Source: Spirochaetales bacterium (lineage in GTDB: Bacteria; Spirochaetota; Spirochaetia; Sphaerochaetales; Sphaerochaetaceae). Taken from it: a stretch of 64,000 nt of DNA. The DNA is taken from assembly GCA_017478205.1 (NCBI GenBank), contig JAFVDZ010000091.1, positions 25,447-89,446 on the forward strand, in the 5' to 3' direction. Positions 1 to 8,232 of the stretch are shown piece by piece. Each line of letters starts with the position of its first letter. Within the stretch, counting starts at the first letter, position 1. Below the pieces are notes generated by a model. It saw only the letters and a list, made by a program, of their open reading frames with translations. It was not told the DNA's origin and ran no database searches. The position numbers and the translations under genes are program-made.

Positions 1-1
1 G

Positions 2-175
2 TCAAGTTTTATTTTTCCTGTTGCAATTCATCTAAATCAAATTCTACTTGAGGCTGACTACATTGCAAATGCAACCGAAAATGATTATAGCAAAGAAAAT
101 GTAAGTAATTTCATGAAACGGATTATAAAATCCAAAAGTGCACAAGAACTATTGAAATCTATATTCAAGATTTGA
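2..175 (+). CDS. C-terminal fragment of an unidentified protein (cut by window start)
   Basis: An open frame enters from the left edge and stops at TGA 173-175, giving 57 residues that end in a Lys/Ser-rich helix-like tail. I do not recognise the family. The frame runs straight into a strong bidirectional terminator three bases after the stop, which supports a real gene end. It converges on the acyl-CoA synthetase gene. No motif is visible in the part seen, so no function is proposed. Confidence 0.5.
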   Translation, partial: SSFIFPVAIHLNQILLEADYIANATENDYSKENVSNFMKRIIKSKSAQELLKSIFKI

Positions 176-177
176 AA

Positions 178-204
178 AAATAGCAGCCCAAATGGCTGCT
201 ATTT
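178..204. terminator. Bidirectional intrinsic terminator
   Basis: A perfect 11-bp stem (178-188 with 194-204) with a 5-nt loop. The A-rich left arm supplies the U-tract for the minus strand and the right arm ends in ATTT for the plus strand. It serves the partial gene (plus) and the acyl-CoA synthetase (minus). Confidence 0.85.
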
Positions 205-224
205 CAATCTAGAGATATGAAGAA

Positions 225-1931
225 TTAATTTGCAACGGTATTTCTCTTGATCTTTCTAGTTGTTGTTTCCTGCATTCTTTCTTCAAGGATTGTAATCTTG
301 TCGATTCTCTTGTAGGCAAGCAATGTGAGGTTTACCTTCTTTACTTCCTTCTCGATATCTTCTTCGATTTCTTCCTTGCTCTTTCCCTTATAGTAATCCT
401 GAGAAGGGAAGATTACAGCTTCGATCTGCTCAGCCGGAACATCCTTCTTTGCCATGTATCCTCTGACCATAATCTGCTCGATTGCAGGATTGGTCTGGAA
501 TGCATCCTCGATTTCCTCAGGATAGACATTCTTACCACCCTCTGTGACGATGAGGTTCTTAGCTCTACCACGGATGAAGAAATATCCTTCTTTGTCTACA
601 GAACCAAGGTCACCAGTCTTGAGGTATCCATTCTCATCGAAGAGTTCGTCTGTATGCTCTTTATCAAGATAGTAGCCAGGTGTTACATTTGGACCCTTTA
701 CTCTGATTTCACCAATTCCCTGTTCATTTGGTTCTGCAATGATTACTTCCATGCCTTTAAGAGCTTTACCAATTGAAGCAGTCTTGAAGTGGTCTTTAGG
801 GTTGAGTGTAACTACAGGGGCACACTCTGTGAGGCCATAGCCCTGGACAAAGTCGAGACCAAGCTGGTTGTACTTCTTGAAAACTTCTGGAGCAAGTGGA
901 CCTGCACCACAGATGAGCAAGTTGTTGTTTTCAAGTCCGAGCTGAGAAAGAATTTTCTTTCTGAAGAACTTCTTGAAAGGAGAGTAGTTGAAGTTCTGCT
1001 TGAAAAAGCCGTTGATGCTCATCATCGCATGAAGCAATGTGTTTACTGCCTTTCCTTTCTTCTCCATTCCCTTTTCGATACCAGCAAGGAGCTTGTTGTA
1101 AAGAAGAGGGATTCCCATGAAGATTGTGACATGACCTTTCTTGAGGTCATTGAGCATGCGTGTGATGATAATGCCATGTCCAAATAGACACTCAGCACCA
1201 TGCTTGATTGTCTCAAGGAGAACTGTTGTACAGCAGTAGCTATGATGGAGAGGCAAAAGTGCATAGAGAGTATCATTCTCAGTACAACCCATGCCATCAG
1301 CAACAAGATATGTGTCTGAGACGATATTCTTGTTTGTCAGCATGGCAGCTTTTTCATTGCCAGTAGTTCCACTTGTAAAGAGCAGGGCTGCAAGGTCGTC
1401 ATCACCAATCTTGACACTCTCCCTGATAGTCTCAGGCTCAGCTGTCATGACGTTTTCAATTCCTTCAGCTTCGCCGAGCAATGTCATGATGCCATAGACA
1501 CCTTTGAACCACTCATCTTCCTTGTCAAGTTTCTCGATCACATCGCTATCTGCAAGTATGTATGAACAGTCTGCGAATGCTGCAAGCTTCTGACAGCGAT
1601 CGATGTGCATCTGATTGTCGATAGGAACCACAACAGCTCCGCAGTAGTTTACAGCAAGGTAGCCAAGACCCCACTGGATTGAGTTCTTTCCGTTCAGGAG
1701 AACTCTGTCTCCTTTCTTTACTCCTGCTTCGATCATCTTGGAGCCAATCTTTTTTATAAGCTCGGCAACCTGTGTGTAGGTGTAACTTTTTCTTTCTGGA
1801 TCATAAACTGTGAAACAGGACCTTTCTGGAAAGCGTGAAAGGGTGATGTTGAACATCTGGGTAATTGTTGGCCATTCGCCATCAAAGAACTTACCTCTAT
1901 ATGGGTCAAGTTCGTGCCATGTATTTGTCAT
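225..1931 (-). CDS. AMP-binding acyl-CoA (or acyl-ACP) synthetase
   Basis: This 568-aa ANL-superfamily adenylate-forming enzyme would activate a carboxylic acid, probably a fatty acid, with ATP and load it on CoA or ACP. The P-loop motif LLFTSGTTGNEK lies at about 183-194. A YGLTECAP block follows at about 365-375, then the TGDLG motif and a C-terminal lysine-bearing domain (RGRAKNLIVTEGGKNVYPEE). Length fits long-chain acyl-CoA synthetases of spirochaetes. The ATG at 1931 has a GAGGA Shine-Dalgarno about 9 nt upstream. It is a single-gene unit facing the divergent ispE. Chain-length specificity cannot be read from the sequence. Confidence 0.85.
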   Translation of the reverse strand: MTNTWHELDPYRGKFFDGEWPTITQMFNITLSRFPERSCFTVYDPERKSYTYTQVAELIKKIGSKMIEAGVKKGDRVLLNGKNSIQWGLGYLAVNYCGAVVVPIDNQMHIDRCQKLAAFADCSYILADSDVIEKLDKEDEWFKGVYGIMTLLGEAEGIENVMTAEPETIRESVKIGDDDLAALLFTSGTTGNEKAAMLTNKNIVSDTYLVADGMGCTENDTLYALLPLHHSYCCTTVLLETIKHGAECLFGHGIIITRMLNDLKKGHVTIFMGIPLLYNKLLAGIEKGMEKKGKAVNTLLHAMMSINGFFKQNFNYSPFKKFFRKKILSQLGLENNNLLICGAGPLAPEVFKKYNQLGLDFVQGYGLTECAPVVTLNPKDHFKTASIGKALKGMEVIIAEPNEQGIGEIRVKGPNVTPGYYLDKEHTDELFDENGYLKTGDLGSVDKEGYFFIRGRAKNLIVTEGGKNVYPEEIEDAFQTNPAIEQIMVRGYMAKKDVPAEQIEAVIFPSQDYYKGKSKEEIEEDIEKEVKKVNLTLLAYKRIDKITILEERMQETTTRKIKRNTVAN

Positions 1932-2149
1932 TCTTTTTGAATCCTCAGGTGGTGAATAATCACCAGATACGTTATTTTTAACAATATAGGCATATTATGT
2001 CAATAAAAAGTTAATTTTAAATATAATAAAGTTTTAAGGGATATAGCAAATTATGACTATATACCATATGGGTTACCAAAAAGATAAACAAAGGGTTGTT
2101 TCAGGTTTCTTTCTCTTGTGATATAGTCAAGAAATGAGAGGAAAAAACT

Positions 2150-2992
2150 TTGAAATACTTTCTTAAAGCATATGCCAAGGTGAATATTGGACTTAGAGTC
2201 CTGCCAAGGAGGGAGGATGGTTTCCATCCTTTGAAAAGTTATTTCCATAAAGTATCTATATATGATGAGATAACGCTTGATGTAAGACCATCTGATGATT
2301 TTTCTGTAACGATAAAGGGAAATGAAAAGTATCTTGAAGGAGGGGAAGATCTCATGGCCAAGGCTGCCAGAGCCTTCAGTGATCTGACAGGGCTTACTTT
2401 CTCTTCTGATATTATCATATATAAGAATCTTCCATCTCAGGCAGGCCTTGGCGGAGGATCTTCAGATGCAGCCCAGATTCTGCTTGCATTGAACCGACAT
2501 TTTTCATATCCCTTGAATTCTGATGAGGTTCAGTCTCTTGCACCCTCTTTGGGAAGTGATGTTCCTTTCTTTACATCAGGAATGAACGCAGCATATGCAG
2601 AGGGAAGGGGAGAAATCCTTAAAGAGGTTGAGGCCTTGAATTATCCGATAATAATTTTAAAGAGGGATGATGAAAAGGTGAGCACAAGAGAAGCTTTTCG
2701 TCTTCTTGATGAAAGGAAAAACTACACTCAAAGTATAGGTACTTGGCCATTGCCTCTTCATATGTGGCAAGAGAATTATGTCAATGATTTTGATATCCTC
2801 CAGGCGTGTAGAAAAGAGAGGGAAATTATGAAAATCCTTTCCCTCGCCCCATATAATTCAACAACTGGAAGTGGGAGTGCACAACTTGTTGTTTTTGAGA
2901 ATTTGCAACAAAGAGAGAATTGGTTTTGTGCATTTAAAGGCTTAAATTCAAGTTTTACCCCTTTTTTCGGCGTTCTTTGTTGCAATTCATAA
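2150..2992 (+). CDS. ispE: 4-diphosphocytidyl-2-C-methyl-D-erythritol kinase
   Basis: A GHMP-family kinase of the non-mevalonate (MEP) isoprenoid pathway that phosphorylates CDP-ME at the 2-position. The GHMP ATP loop (PSQAGLGGGSSDAA) is at residues 95-108, the N-terminal KAYAKVNIGL substrate block is intact, and a C-terminal TGSGS motif is near residue 245. At 280 aa it is normal length. Translation probably starts at TTG 2150, preceded by a GAGAGGA Shine-Dalgarno at 2136-2142, with the conserved N-terminus beginning exactly there. The last codons overlap the -35 box of the spoVG promoter. Confidence 0.9.
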   Translation: MKYFLKAYAKVNIGLRVLPRREDGFHPLKSYFHKVSIYDEITLDVRPSDDFSVTIKGNEKYLEGGEDLMAKAARAFSDLTGLTFSSDIIIYKNLPSQAGLGGGSSDAAQILLALNRHFSYPLNSDEVQSLAPSLGSDVPFFTSGMNAAYAEGRGEILKEVEALNYPIIILKRDDEKVSTREAFRLLDERKNYTQSIGTWPLPLHMWQENYVNDFDILQACRKEREIMKILSLAPYNSTTGSGSAQLVVFENLQQRENWFCAFKGLNSSFTPFFGVLCCNS

Positions 2993-3008
2993 CTAATAGA
3001 GATATATT
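2980..3008 (+). promoter_or_regulatory. spoVG promoter
   Basis: TTGCAA (2980-2985), 17-nt spacer, TATATT (3003-3008). It overlaps the final codons of ispE and lies about 50 nt before the spoVG start. Confidence 0.55.
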
Positions 3009-3061
3009 CTAGTACTGTTGGTAAATTTAGGAAAACTTCTAATAGCCAAGAGAGGGTAATA

Positions 3062-3316
3062 ATGGTCATTACAGATATCAAGATCAGAAAGGTTTCAGAC
3101 ACAGAACAACTTCGAGCCTTTGCAACAGTGGTGTTTGATTCTGTACTAGTAGTCCATAATCTAAAGATTGTTTCCACAGGTGATAAGCTAATAATTGCAA
3201 TGCCATCAAGGCTTGTAAACAAGGGTGAGTTCAAGGATATAGTTCACCCCATCAACAGCGAGTTCAGACAGTACATCTCCCAGGAAATTCTAAAAGCGTA
3301 TAACGAAGCTCTCTGA
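3062..3316 (+). CDS. spoVG: SpoVG family nucleic-acid-binding regulator
   Basis: This 84-aa protein matches SpoVG throughout: N-terminal MVITDIKIRKV, the central FATVVFDSVLVVHNLKI segment, and the PSRLVNKGEFKDIVHPI block before a short C-terminal helix. SpoVG proteins bind DNA and RNA and act as pleiotropic regulators; the Borrelia homologue is a site-specific nucleic-acid-binding protein. Length is typical. The ATG has GAGAGGG 5-6 nt upstream and its own promoter. It sits upstream of tRNA-Gln and then the rplY-pth-tilS cluster, a spirochaete arrangement. The in vivo target is unknown here. Confidence 0.93.
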   Translation: MVITDIKIRKVSDTEQLRAFATVVFDSVLVVHNLKIVSTGDKLIIAMPSRLVNKGEFKDIVHPINSEFRQYISQEILKAYNEAL

Positions 3317-3320
3317 TAGC

Positions 3321-3349
3321 TTTACTTCAACGAAGAACTTTGATATTCT
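3321..3349 (+). promoter_or_regulatory. tRNA-Gln promoter
   Basis: TTTACT (3321-3326), 17-nt spacer, TATTCT (3344-3349) with a TGA extended -10. The predicted start is about 7 nt before the mature tRNA. Confidence 0.55.
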
Positions 3350-3362
3350 CATTCATGTTCAA

Positions 3363-3435
3363 TGGGAAGTCGCCAAGTGGTTAAGGCAGTGGGTTTTGAT
3401 CCCGCCATTCGTGAGTTCGAGTCTCGCCTTCCCAG
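3363..3435 (+). tRNA. tRNA-Gln (anticodon TTG)
   Basis: A full cloverleaf can be folded by eye: acceptor TGGGAAG with CTTCCCA, a D arm, anticodon stem GTGGG/CCCGC with loop TTTTGAT (TTG reads CAA, Gln), and a T arm with GTTCGAGTC. The discriminator is G. CCA is not encoded. It has its own promoter and is followed by a terminator. Confidence 0.93.
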
Positions 3436-3449
3436 TTGTATGTTTATTG

Positions 3450-3487
3450 GAGAGATGAAAAGGAGGTTTTCATCTCTCTTGTTTTTT
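3450..3487 (+). terminator. Terminator after tRNA-Gln
   Basis: A 12-bp perfect stem (3450-3461 with 3467-3478), 5-nt loop, then a T-rich tail. From here to 3801 there is no gene, only a promoter at 3676-3703 for the broken lipoprotein gene. Confidence 0.85.
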
Positions 3488-3675
3488 GCTGTGTCGGCAA
3501 AGCTAAGTTATATATCGCTCCTTTTAAATTTGTTCTGTCATTTACTTCAACTTTGAGAGAATCGTAGTAGTGTGAAACATGAACCAAAAATGATAGGTCA
3601 TACAGCACATCAGAGCATTGTTGTCTAGATTACATTTTAAGTTGGATGTTTACAAACTGTTTGTGCAAATATTTA

Positions 3676-3703
3676 TTGATTTGCTTGTGACAAAAGCTAT
3701 ACT
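3676..3703 (+). promoter_or_regulatory. Promoter of the broken Lcl/DUF1566 lipoprotein gene
   Basis: TTGATT (3676-3681), 16-nt spacer, TATACT (3698-3703), about 95 nt upstream of the ancestral ATG at 3802. The rest of the 3488-3801 gap shows nothing I can identify. Confidence 0.4.
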
Positions 3704-3801
3704 TCATTTAGTTGCATTCAGGTTCATATATGAATAGTGAACTTCGATCAAATAAAATCACAAACTTTCCCCAAGAGGGTAGAAATAAGGAGTTATGAAA
3801 A

Positions 3802-5389
3802 ATGCTGAGAAAAAGCTTTTTCATCACATGTCTCTTGATGTTTGCATTGTTTGCAATCTGTCTTGTTTCCTGAGATGATGACAATGATGAAAGTGAAGCA
3901 GCCACTGCCATCGTCTACAAGGTAGGCGATGAAGGTCCTGCAGGTGGAATTATCTTCTATGACTGTGATGCTGATAATGAAGATGACAATGCAGATGGCC
4001 TTGAATCAAGTGAATGTGGCTGGAGATATCTTGAGGCAGCACCAGCAGACCTTAGAATTGTTGATGATGAACCTACTGTTGATTCAACTCTTACTGGCTA
4101 TTCTAATGCAACAAGTACTGCATTTATATTTGGTTACTATAAAGTTGATGGTAATAATTCTTATGTCAATGGAACAACCACATATAACAGCTCAAACTGC
4201 ACGGGAACAGCTATCGATCGGTACTGGGAAGAACAATACTAAATTGCTTGTTGATACTATGGGAACCGATTATGCTTATTCATCATATAGTGGATCCACT
4301 ACAACCACTGACTATGCAGCAAGGCTGTGCGATATTCTTGAGTATAAAAAAGATGAAGTGACATACACAGACTGGTTCCTTCCAAGCAAGGAAGAACTGA
4401 ATCTGATGTATACAAATCTCTACAAGAATGAATTGGGCGATTTTACAGGTTACTATTACTGGTCCTCCAGTGAGTACGACGCAGACGGCGCGTATCTACA
4501 GGAATTGAGCGATGATAATCCGTACGGCAACTACCGCAACTACTATTACAGTGTGCGTCCAGTTCGGGCTTTCTTGAATGATGAAGTCTGTGAACACACA
4601 TGGGATGAAGGTGAGGTCACTGTGGAAGCAACTTTTTATAATAATGGTATAAAGACTTACACTTGTACAGAATGCCATATGACCAAGGTCGAAATAATTC
4701 CTATATTAACCCCAGAAGTAGGAAAAGCAGGTCCAACAGGTGGTATTATCTTCTATGACTGCGATGCAGATAATGACACTGGAAATGCAGATGGCCTTAC
4801 ATCAAGTGAATGTCTCTGGAGATATCTTGAAGCAGCACCTGCTGATTTGAGGATTGTTGCAGGCACTCCTACTGTTGATTCTTCTACCGAAGGCTATTCA
4901 AATGGATCGTATGAAATCTACTACGGCTACTACAGAACTTCTGATGACGGTGACGAGCTCTATGTAAATGGAACAACCACATATAACAGCTCAAACTGCA
5001 CAGGAACAGCAATAGGTACCGGAAAGAAGAATACTGAACTGCTTGTTGGTACTATGGGAGATGAAGCATACAAGTATCATCATACAAATAGCAACAATTC
5101 AGAGAAGATTTCTGATTATGCAGCAAGGTTGTGCGATATCCTCGAGTATACAAAAGATGGAGTGACATACACAGACTGGTTCCTTCCAAGCTTGGATGAG
5201 CTGAATCTGATGAATACAAATCTGAAGGCGAAAAGCTTGGGCGATTTTGAAAGTGCCTGGTACTGGTCCTCCAGTGAGGACAGCGTCGGCGCAGACGGCG
5301 CGTTGTTACAGTTCTTAAGCAGTGTGTTTCAGCTCGGCTACAGCCGCAGCTCCGTTTACAGAGTGCGTCCAGTGCGGGCTTTCATTTAA
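3802..5389 (+). pseudogene. Broken two-repeat Lcl/DUF1566-type surface lipoprotein
   Basis: The ancestral gene starts at ATG 3802, with AAGGAG 9 nt upstream. It encodes a lipoprotein signal (MLRKSFFITC onward, ending L-V-S) whose lipobox cysteine codon is now TGA (3871-3873, codon 24). Reading continues in frame through a first repeat until a tandem ATCG duplication at 4213-4220 shifts the frame. Removing those 4 bases restores one 528-codon frame to the TAA at 5389. Two homologous repeats (about 3916-4595 and 4710-5389) share GPTGGIIFYDCDADN, GTGK-NT-LLV, DYAARLCDILEY, TDWFLPS and a terminal YYWSSSE...VRPVRAF block, as in the Lcl/DUF1566 family. Between them is a linker with a TYTC-C pair like repeats of gut surface proteins. 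An open frame from ATG 3929 exists, but its first ~95 residues are out-of-frame and not protein-like. Phase variation is an alternative to simple decay. Confidence 0.8.
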
Positions 5390-5500
5390 CTATTTAACTA
5401 GTTGGAAGGAGATTGCTTTGGCTCTGTGCTGGCTTGTGTCTAGTTTTTATTGCTGATATAGCCTCTTTCTGAAACTTCCTGAATTCCCAAGGGAGGATAT

Positions 5501-5665
5501 ATGCTTCCTTTGAGAGTGGAGTATGAAGCATATATAGAGCAAATGGCAAGATTCTGTTTCAAAGAGAGTATCTTGAGAGGTTCCAAGGATTATGGAACTT
5601 CTCTTTTTTATGCAGGCTCTTGCATCAAAGTATATTATCTTGATAATATCATCGAGTGTGCGTAG
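5501..5665 (+). CDS. Possible 54-aa small protein, function unknown
   Basis: ATG 5501 is preceded by a good GGGAGGA at 5491-5497 with 3-4 nt spacing, and the frame stays open for 54 residues with a mixed, slightly acidic composition. I do not recognise it. Against it, a terminator-like hairpin (5575-5609) and the rplY promoter (5620-5649) both lie inside the frame. It may be chance, or a leader-type ORF. This is the only candidate in the 5390-5720 gap. Confidence 0.22.
   Translation: MLPLRVEYEAYIEQMARFCFKESILRGSKDYGTSLFYAGSCIKVYYLDNIIECA
5575..5609 (+). terminator. Intrinsic terminator upstream of rplY
   Basis: An 11-bp stem with one G-T wobble (5575-5585 with 5593-5603), 7-nt loop, then TTTTTT. 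It would separate the lipoprotein pseudogene transcript from rplY. Confidence 0.65.
5620..5649 (+). promoter_or_regulatory. rplY operon promoter
   Basis: TTGCAT (5620-5625), 18-nt spacer, TAATAT (5644-5649) with a TGA extended -10. The leader of about 65 nt can form two small hairpins, TGTGC-GTA-GCACA at 5657-5669 and TTGGC/GCCAA near 5684-5697. No known leader motif was recognised. Confidence 0.5.
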
Positions 5666-5720
5666 CACAATCAATCCATGGTAATTGGCAATAAGCCAAT
5701 GAGAGTATAAGGAGAAAATT

Positions 5721-6335
5721 ATGAGCGATATTACACTCAAGGCAACCGTCAGAAAGTCTGATTTCGGTTCTGCTGGTTCTCGTCGTCTTGTAAGAAGTGG
5801 TTCTATTCCTGCTATCATCTATGGTAAGGAAGCCCCTCTTGCAATCGTTATCAACGCTAAGGAATTTGTTTCCAAGCAGCATCTCTTCAGTGAGACCACA
5901 ATCATCAAGCTTGATGTTGATGGTACTGAGAGAAACGTTTTCGTCAAGGCTGTCCAGGAAGATTTCCTCAAAGGCATCATCAACCACGTTGACTTCTATG
6001 AGATCACATATGGTGTTCTTCTCAGAACTAAGGTCGAAGTTGTACTCGAGGGTACTCCAGTTGGCGTAAAGACAATGGGTGGCGTTCTTGAGCAGGTTGT
6101 TCATGAAGTTGAAATCGAGTGTTTCCCAAGACACCTTCCAAAGGTTCTTACTGCAGATGTATCAGGTCTCAACCTTTTCGATACAATCAGAGTTTCCGAT
6201 CTCGTTGTTCCTGCTGAAGTAAAGGTCCTCACCAATGGTGACGAGACTATTGCTACAGTCAAGGGTGTCAAGGAAGAAGTTGCAGCTCCTGCAGCAGACG
6301 CAGCAGCTCCAGCTGAAGCAGAGGCAGCAAAGTAA
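5721..6335 (+). CDS. rplY: 50S ribosomal protein L25/general stress protein Ctc
   Basis: A 204-aa CTC-type L25 that binds 5S rRNA in the large subunit. The N-terminal L25 domain (about 1-95) begins with LKATVRKSDFGSAGSRRLVRSG and is followed by the C-terminal TL5 beta domain (about 96-185) and an Ala/Glu-rich tail. AAGGAGA lies just before ATG 5721. pth follows after a single base, so the two are one operon. Codon usage is that of a highly expressed gene. The order spoVG-rplY-pth-tilS-ftsH is the spirochaete arrangement. Confidence 0.95.
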   Translation: MSDITLKATVRKSDFGSAGSRRLVRSGSIPAIIYGKEAPLAIVINAKEFVSKQHLFSETTIIKLDVDGTERNVFVKAVQEDFLKGIINHVDFYEITYGVLLRTKVEVVLEGTPVGVKTMGGVLEQVVHEVEIECFPRHLPKVLTADVSGLNLFDTIRVSDLVVPAEVKVLTNGDETIATVKGVKEEVAAPAADAAAPAEAEAAK

Positions 6336-6336
6336 G

Positions 6337-6903
6337 ATGGTCTATATTTTCGGTCTAGGAAATCCTGGACCGGAGTATGAAATGACTCGTCACAATGTGG
6401 GAGTGGAGACACTCTCTCGCTTAGCAGCGTTCTTTCAGGTCAAACTGAAAAAACGCTGTTTTTGTAAATATAGATGGGCTCGTTTCAATACTCCAAAGAT
6501 GGGAGATGTAACTCTTATATTTCCTCTAACTTACATGAATCTATCAGGCACTGTCGTTCCATCTCTTGTAAAGGAGGGCGATGAAGTCATCGTCATCTGT
6601 GACCAGATGGATCTTCCTGCAGGTTCATTGAGAGTGAAGAAAGGTGGCTCATCTGCAGGCCATAATGGTCTCAAGAGCATGCTTTCCTTCCTGCCTGGAA
6701 ACTTCAAGCGTGTATATATCGGAGTTGGAAGACCTGAAGAAGGTGTATCTGTTCAAGATCATGTATTAAGTCGCTTCTCAGATTCTGATAGAATATTGGT
6801 AGATAAGACAGAAGAGAAGGCAGTTTCTTGCCTCGTATCCCTCCTGGAGGGTGAAACTTTTGAGAAAATCCAGATGGAGGCTAACAGCTTCAAGGTAGAT
6901 TAG
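6337..6903 (+). CDS. pth: Peptidyl-tRNA hydrolase
   Basis: Releases tRNA from stalled peptidyl-tRNA by cleaving the ester bond. The start is ATG 6337, one base after the rplY stop, giving 188 aa, the usual Pth length. An in-frame opening further upstream lies inside rplY and is not used. The N-terminal block GLGNPGPEYEMTRHNVG carries the catalytic His near residue 19. The FPLTYMNLSG and GGSSAGHNGLKS blocks are both present. Expression probably depends on rplY readthrough, since no separate promoter is visible. Confidence 0.95.
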   Translation: MVYIFGLGNPGPEYEMTRHNVGVETLSRLAAFFQVKLKKRCFCKYRWARFNTPKMGDVTLIFPLTYMNLSGTVVPSLVKEGDEVIVICDQMDLPAGSLRVKKGGSSAGHNGLKSMLSFLPGNFKRVYIGVGRPEEGVSVQDHVLSRFSDSDRILVDKTEEKAVSCLVSLLEGETFEKIQMEANSFKVD

Positions 6904-6907
6904 TGCA

Positions 6908-8158
6908 ATGACGACAAAGGAAAGCCTAGAGAAATTTATCAAGCTGTATCCATCTCTTGAAAAGGCATCGAGAGTAACAGTTGCCTTTTCAGGTGGTGCA
7001 GATTCTTTAGCCCTCCTTTATACTTTGCACTACGCCTTTCCTTCTCTTGAAATAATTCCTGTATATGTAAATCATGGCCTAAGACCTGATGAAGAGCTTG
7101 AAGCTGAAATCGAGCAGAACAGAAAGAACTGCGCATCCATCGGTCTTGAACTTGTTGTTGAAACAATAGAGAAGGGTAAAATTGAATCCTTTGGACGTGA
7201 GAATGGGATAACACTTGAAGCGGCCGCAAGAATCTTTCGATATGAAAGACTTGAACGAATCCCTTCAGATTACCTTCTTACAGCTCATACGAAATCAGAC
7301 CATATTGAACTGATTGTGATGAGGATGCTAACTGGCTCATCTTTGAAGGCCCTGATCGGTATCAGACCCAGAAGAGGAAGGATATTGCGTCCACTCATCT
7401 ACTCGACTCGCTCAGATACTATCGCATTTTGTAATGAAAATAAGCTTGAGTATGTAAATGATTCATCAAATGATACAGATTTCTGTTTCAGAAATCGTGT
7501 TCGACACAATCTTTCATCACTTTTCGATGAAGAGACTATTTCTTCTCTCTTGAGGATTTCTGAAAACCTTCGACTAAGTGAAGAAAGGGACAGTGTTGTC
7601 AAAATCGAAAAGGGAAAACTTTCCCTTTCTCTTGATAGGAGTGAATACCTTAAAGCTGGTCCATTTGGAAGGAACAATGCACTTGAAGAGATATATTCCT
7701 ATTTTGAAGACGATAGGATGAGCGAAAGCAAGAAAAGACTGCTTGAAGATGTAATTTTGAATGGTGGGAAAGCAAACTTCAAACATTTTATCTGTATAAG
7801 TAGGAGAGAAAGAGTTTGCTTTTATAGACGTATTGCCAATTTTTCCTGCCACCTTGATGAAAAGCTTCCATATGGGCTGAAGTTTGAAAAATGCAATGAC
7901 AAAAAGGCCTTGAGCTTTGATATAAACGAGGATATGTTCCTCCGCCTTAGCGAGGAGGGAGATACTATCAAATTGGTCGAAGGAGAAAAAAAGGTTGCAT
8001 CTCTCCTTTCTGAATACAAGCTACCTTATGCAGTGGTTGTCGATAGCAAGGATGGAATTGTTGCGCTCTTTTCCTCCTTCCTTGGAGGAAGAGATCGTCT
8101 GAGAGCTTCTTACGTGGGGCTTGATGGAGGAAATAGACCTTTCTGGCGCATCATTTAA
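6908..8158 (+). CDS. tilS: tRNA(Ile)-lysidine synthase
   Basis: Modifies C34 of the CAU-anticodon tRNA-Ile to lysidine so that it reads AUA. The PP-loop ATP motif SGGADS is at residues 28-33, then NHGLR and the RxxR(Y/F)-type block of the N-terminal domain. The C-terminal part (about 230-416) is weakly conserved, as usual. It starts 4 nt after pth in the same operon. At 416 aa it is within the range of bacterial TilS. Confidence 0.92.
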   Translation: MTTKESLEKFIKLYPSLEKASRVTVAFSGGADSLALLYTLHYAFPSLEIIPVYVNHGLRPDEELEAEIEQNRKNCASIGLELVVETIEKGKIESFGRENGITLEAAARIFRYERLERIPSDYLLTAHTKSDHIELIVMRMLTGSSLKALIGIRPRRGRILRPLIYSTRSDTIAFCNENKLEYVNDSSNDTDFCFRNRVRHNLSSLFDEETISSLLRISENLRLSEERDSVVKIEKGKLSLSLDRSEYLKAGPFGRNNALEEIYSYFEDDRMSESKKRLLEDVILNGGKANFKHFICISRRERVCFYRRIANFSCHLDEKLPYGLKFEKCNDKKALSFDINEDMFLRLSEEGDTIKLVEGEKKVASLLSEYKLPYAVVVDSKDGIVALFSSFLGGRDRLRASYVGLDGGNRPFWRII

Positions 8159-8232
8159 ACATCTTATAGCCTTGTCCTATTTGAGATGTTTGTTTATATT
8201 TAGTTTTGAATATTTTAGTTCAAGGATTATAA

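Noticed and set aside
3871..3873. Selenocysteine or stop-codon readthrough at the lipobox TGA
   Set aside because: TGA is a normal stop for many genes here, no selenocysteine hairpin is evident after it, and the gene carries a second lesion, so mutation is the simpler reading.
3929..4212. N-terminal ~95 residues of the open frame starting at ATG 3929
   Set aside because: They are the lipoprotein repeat read in the wrong frame (Met/Leu-rich, no family features). The correct frame runs from 3802 and is joined by removing the ATCG duplication.
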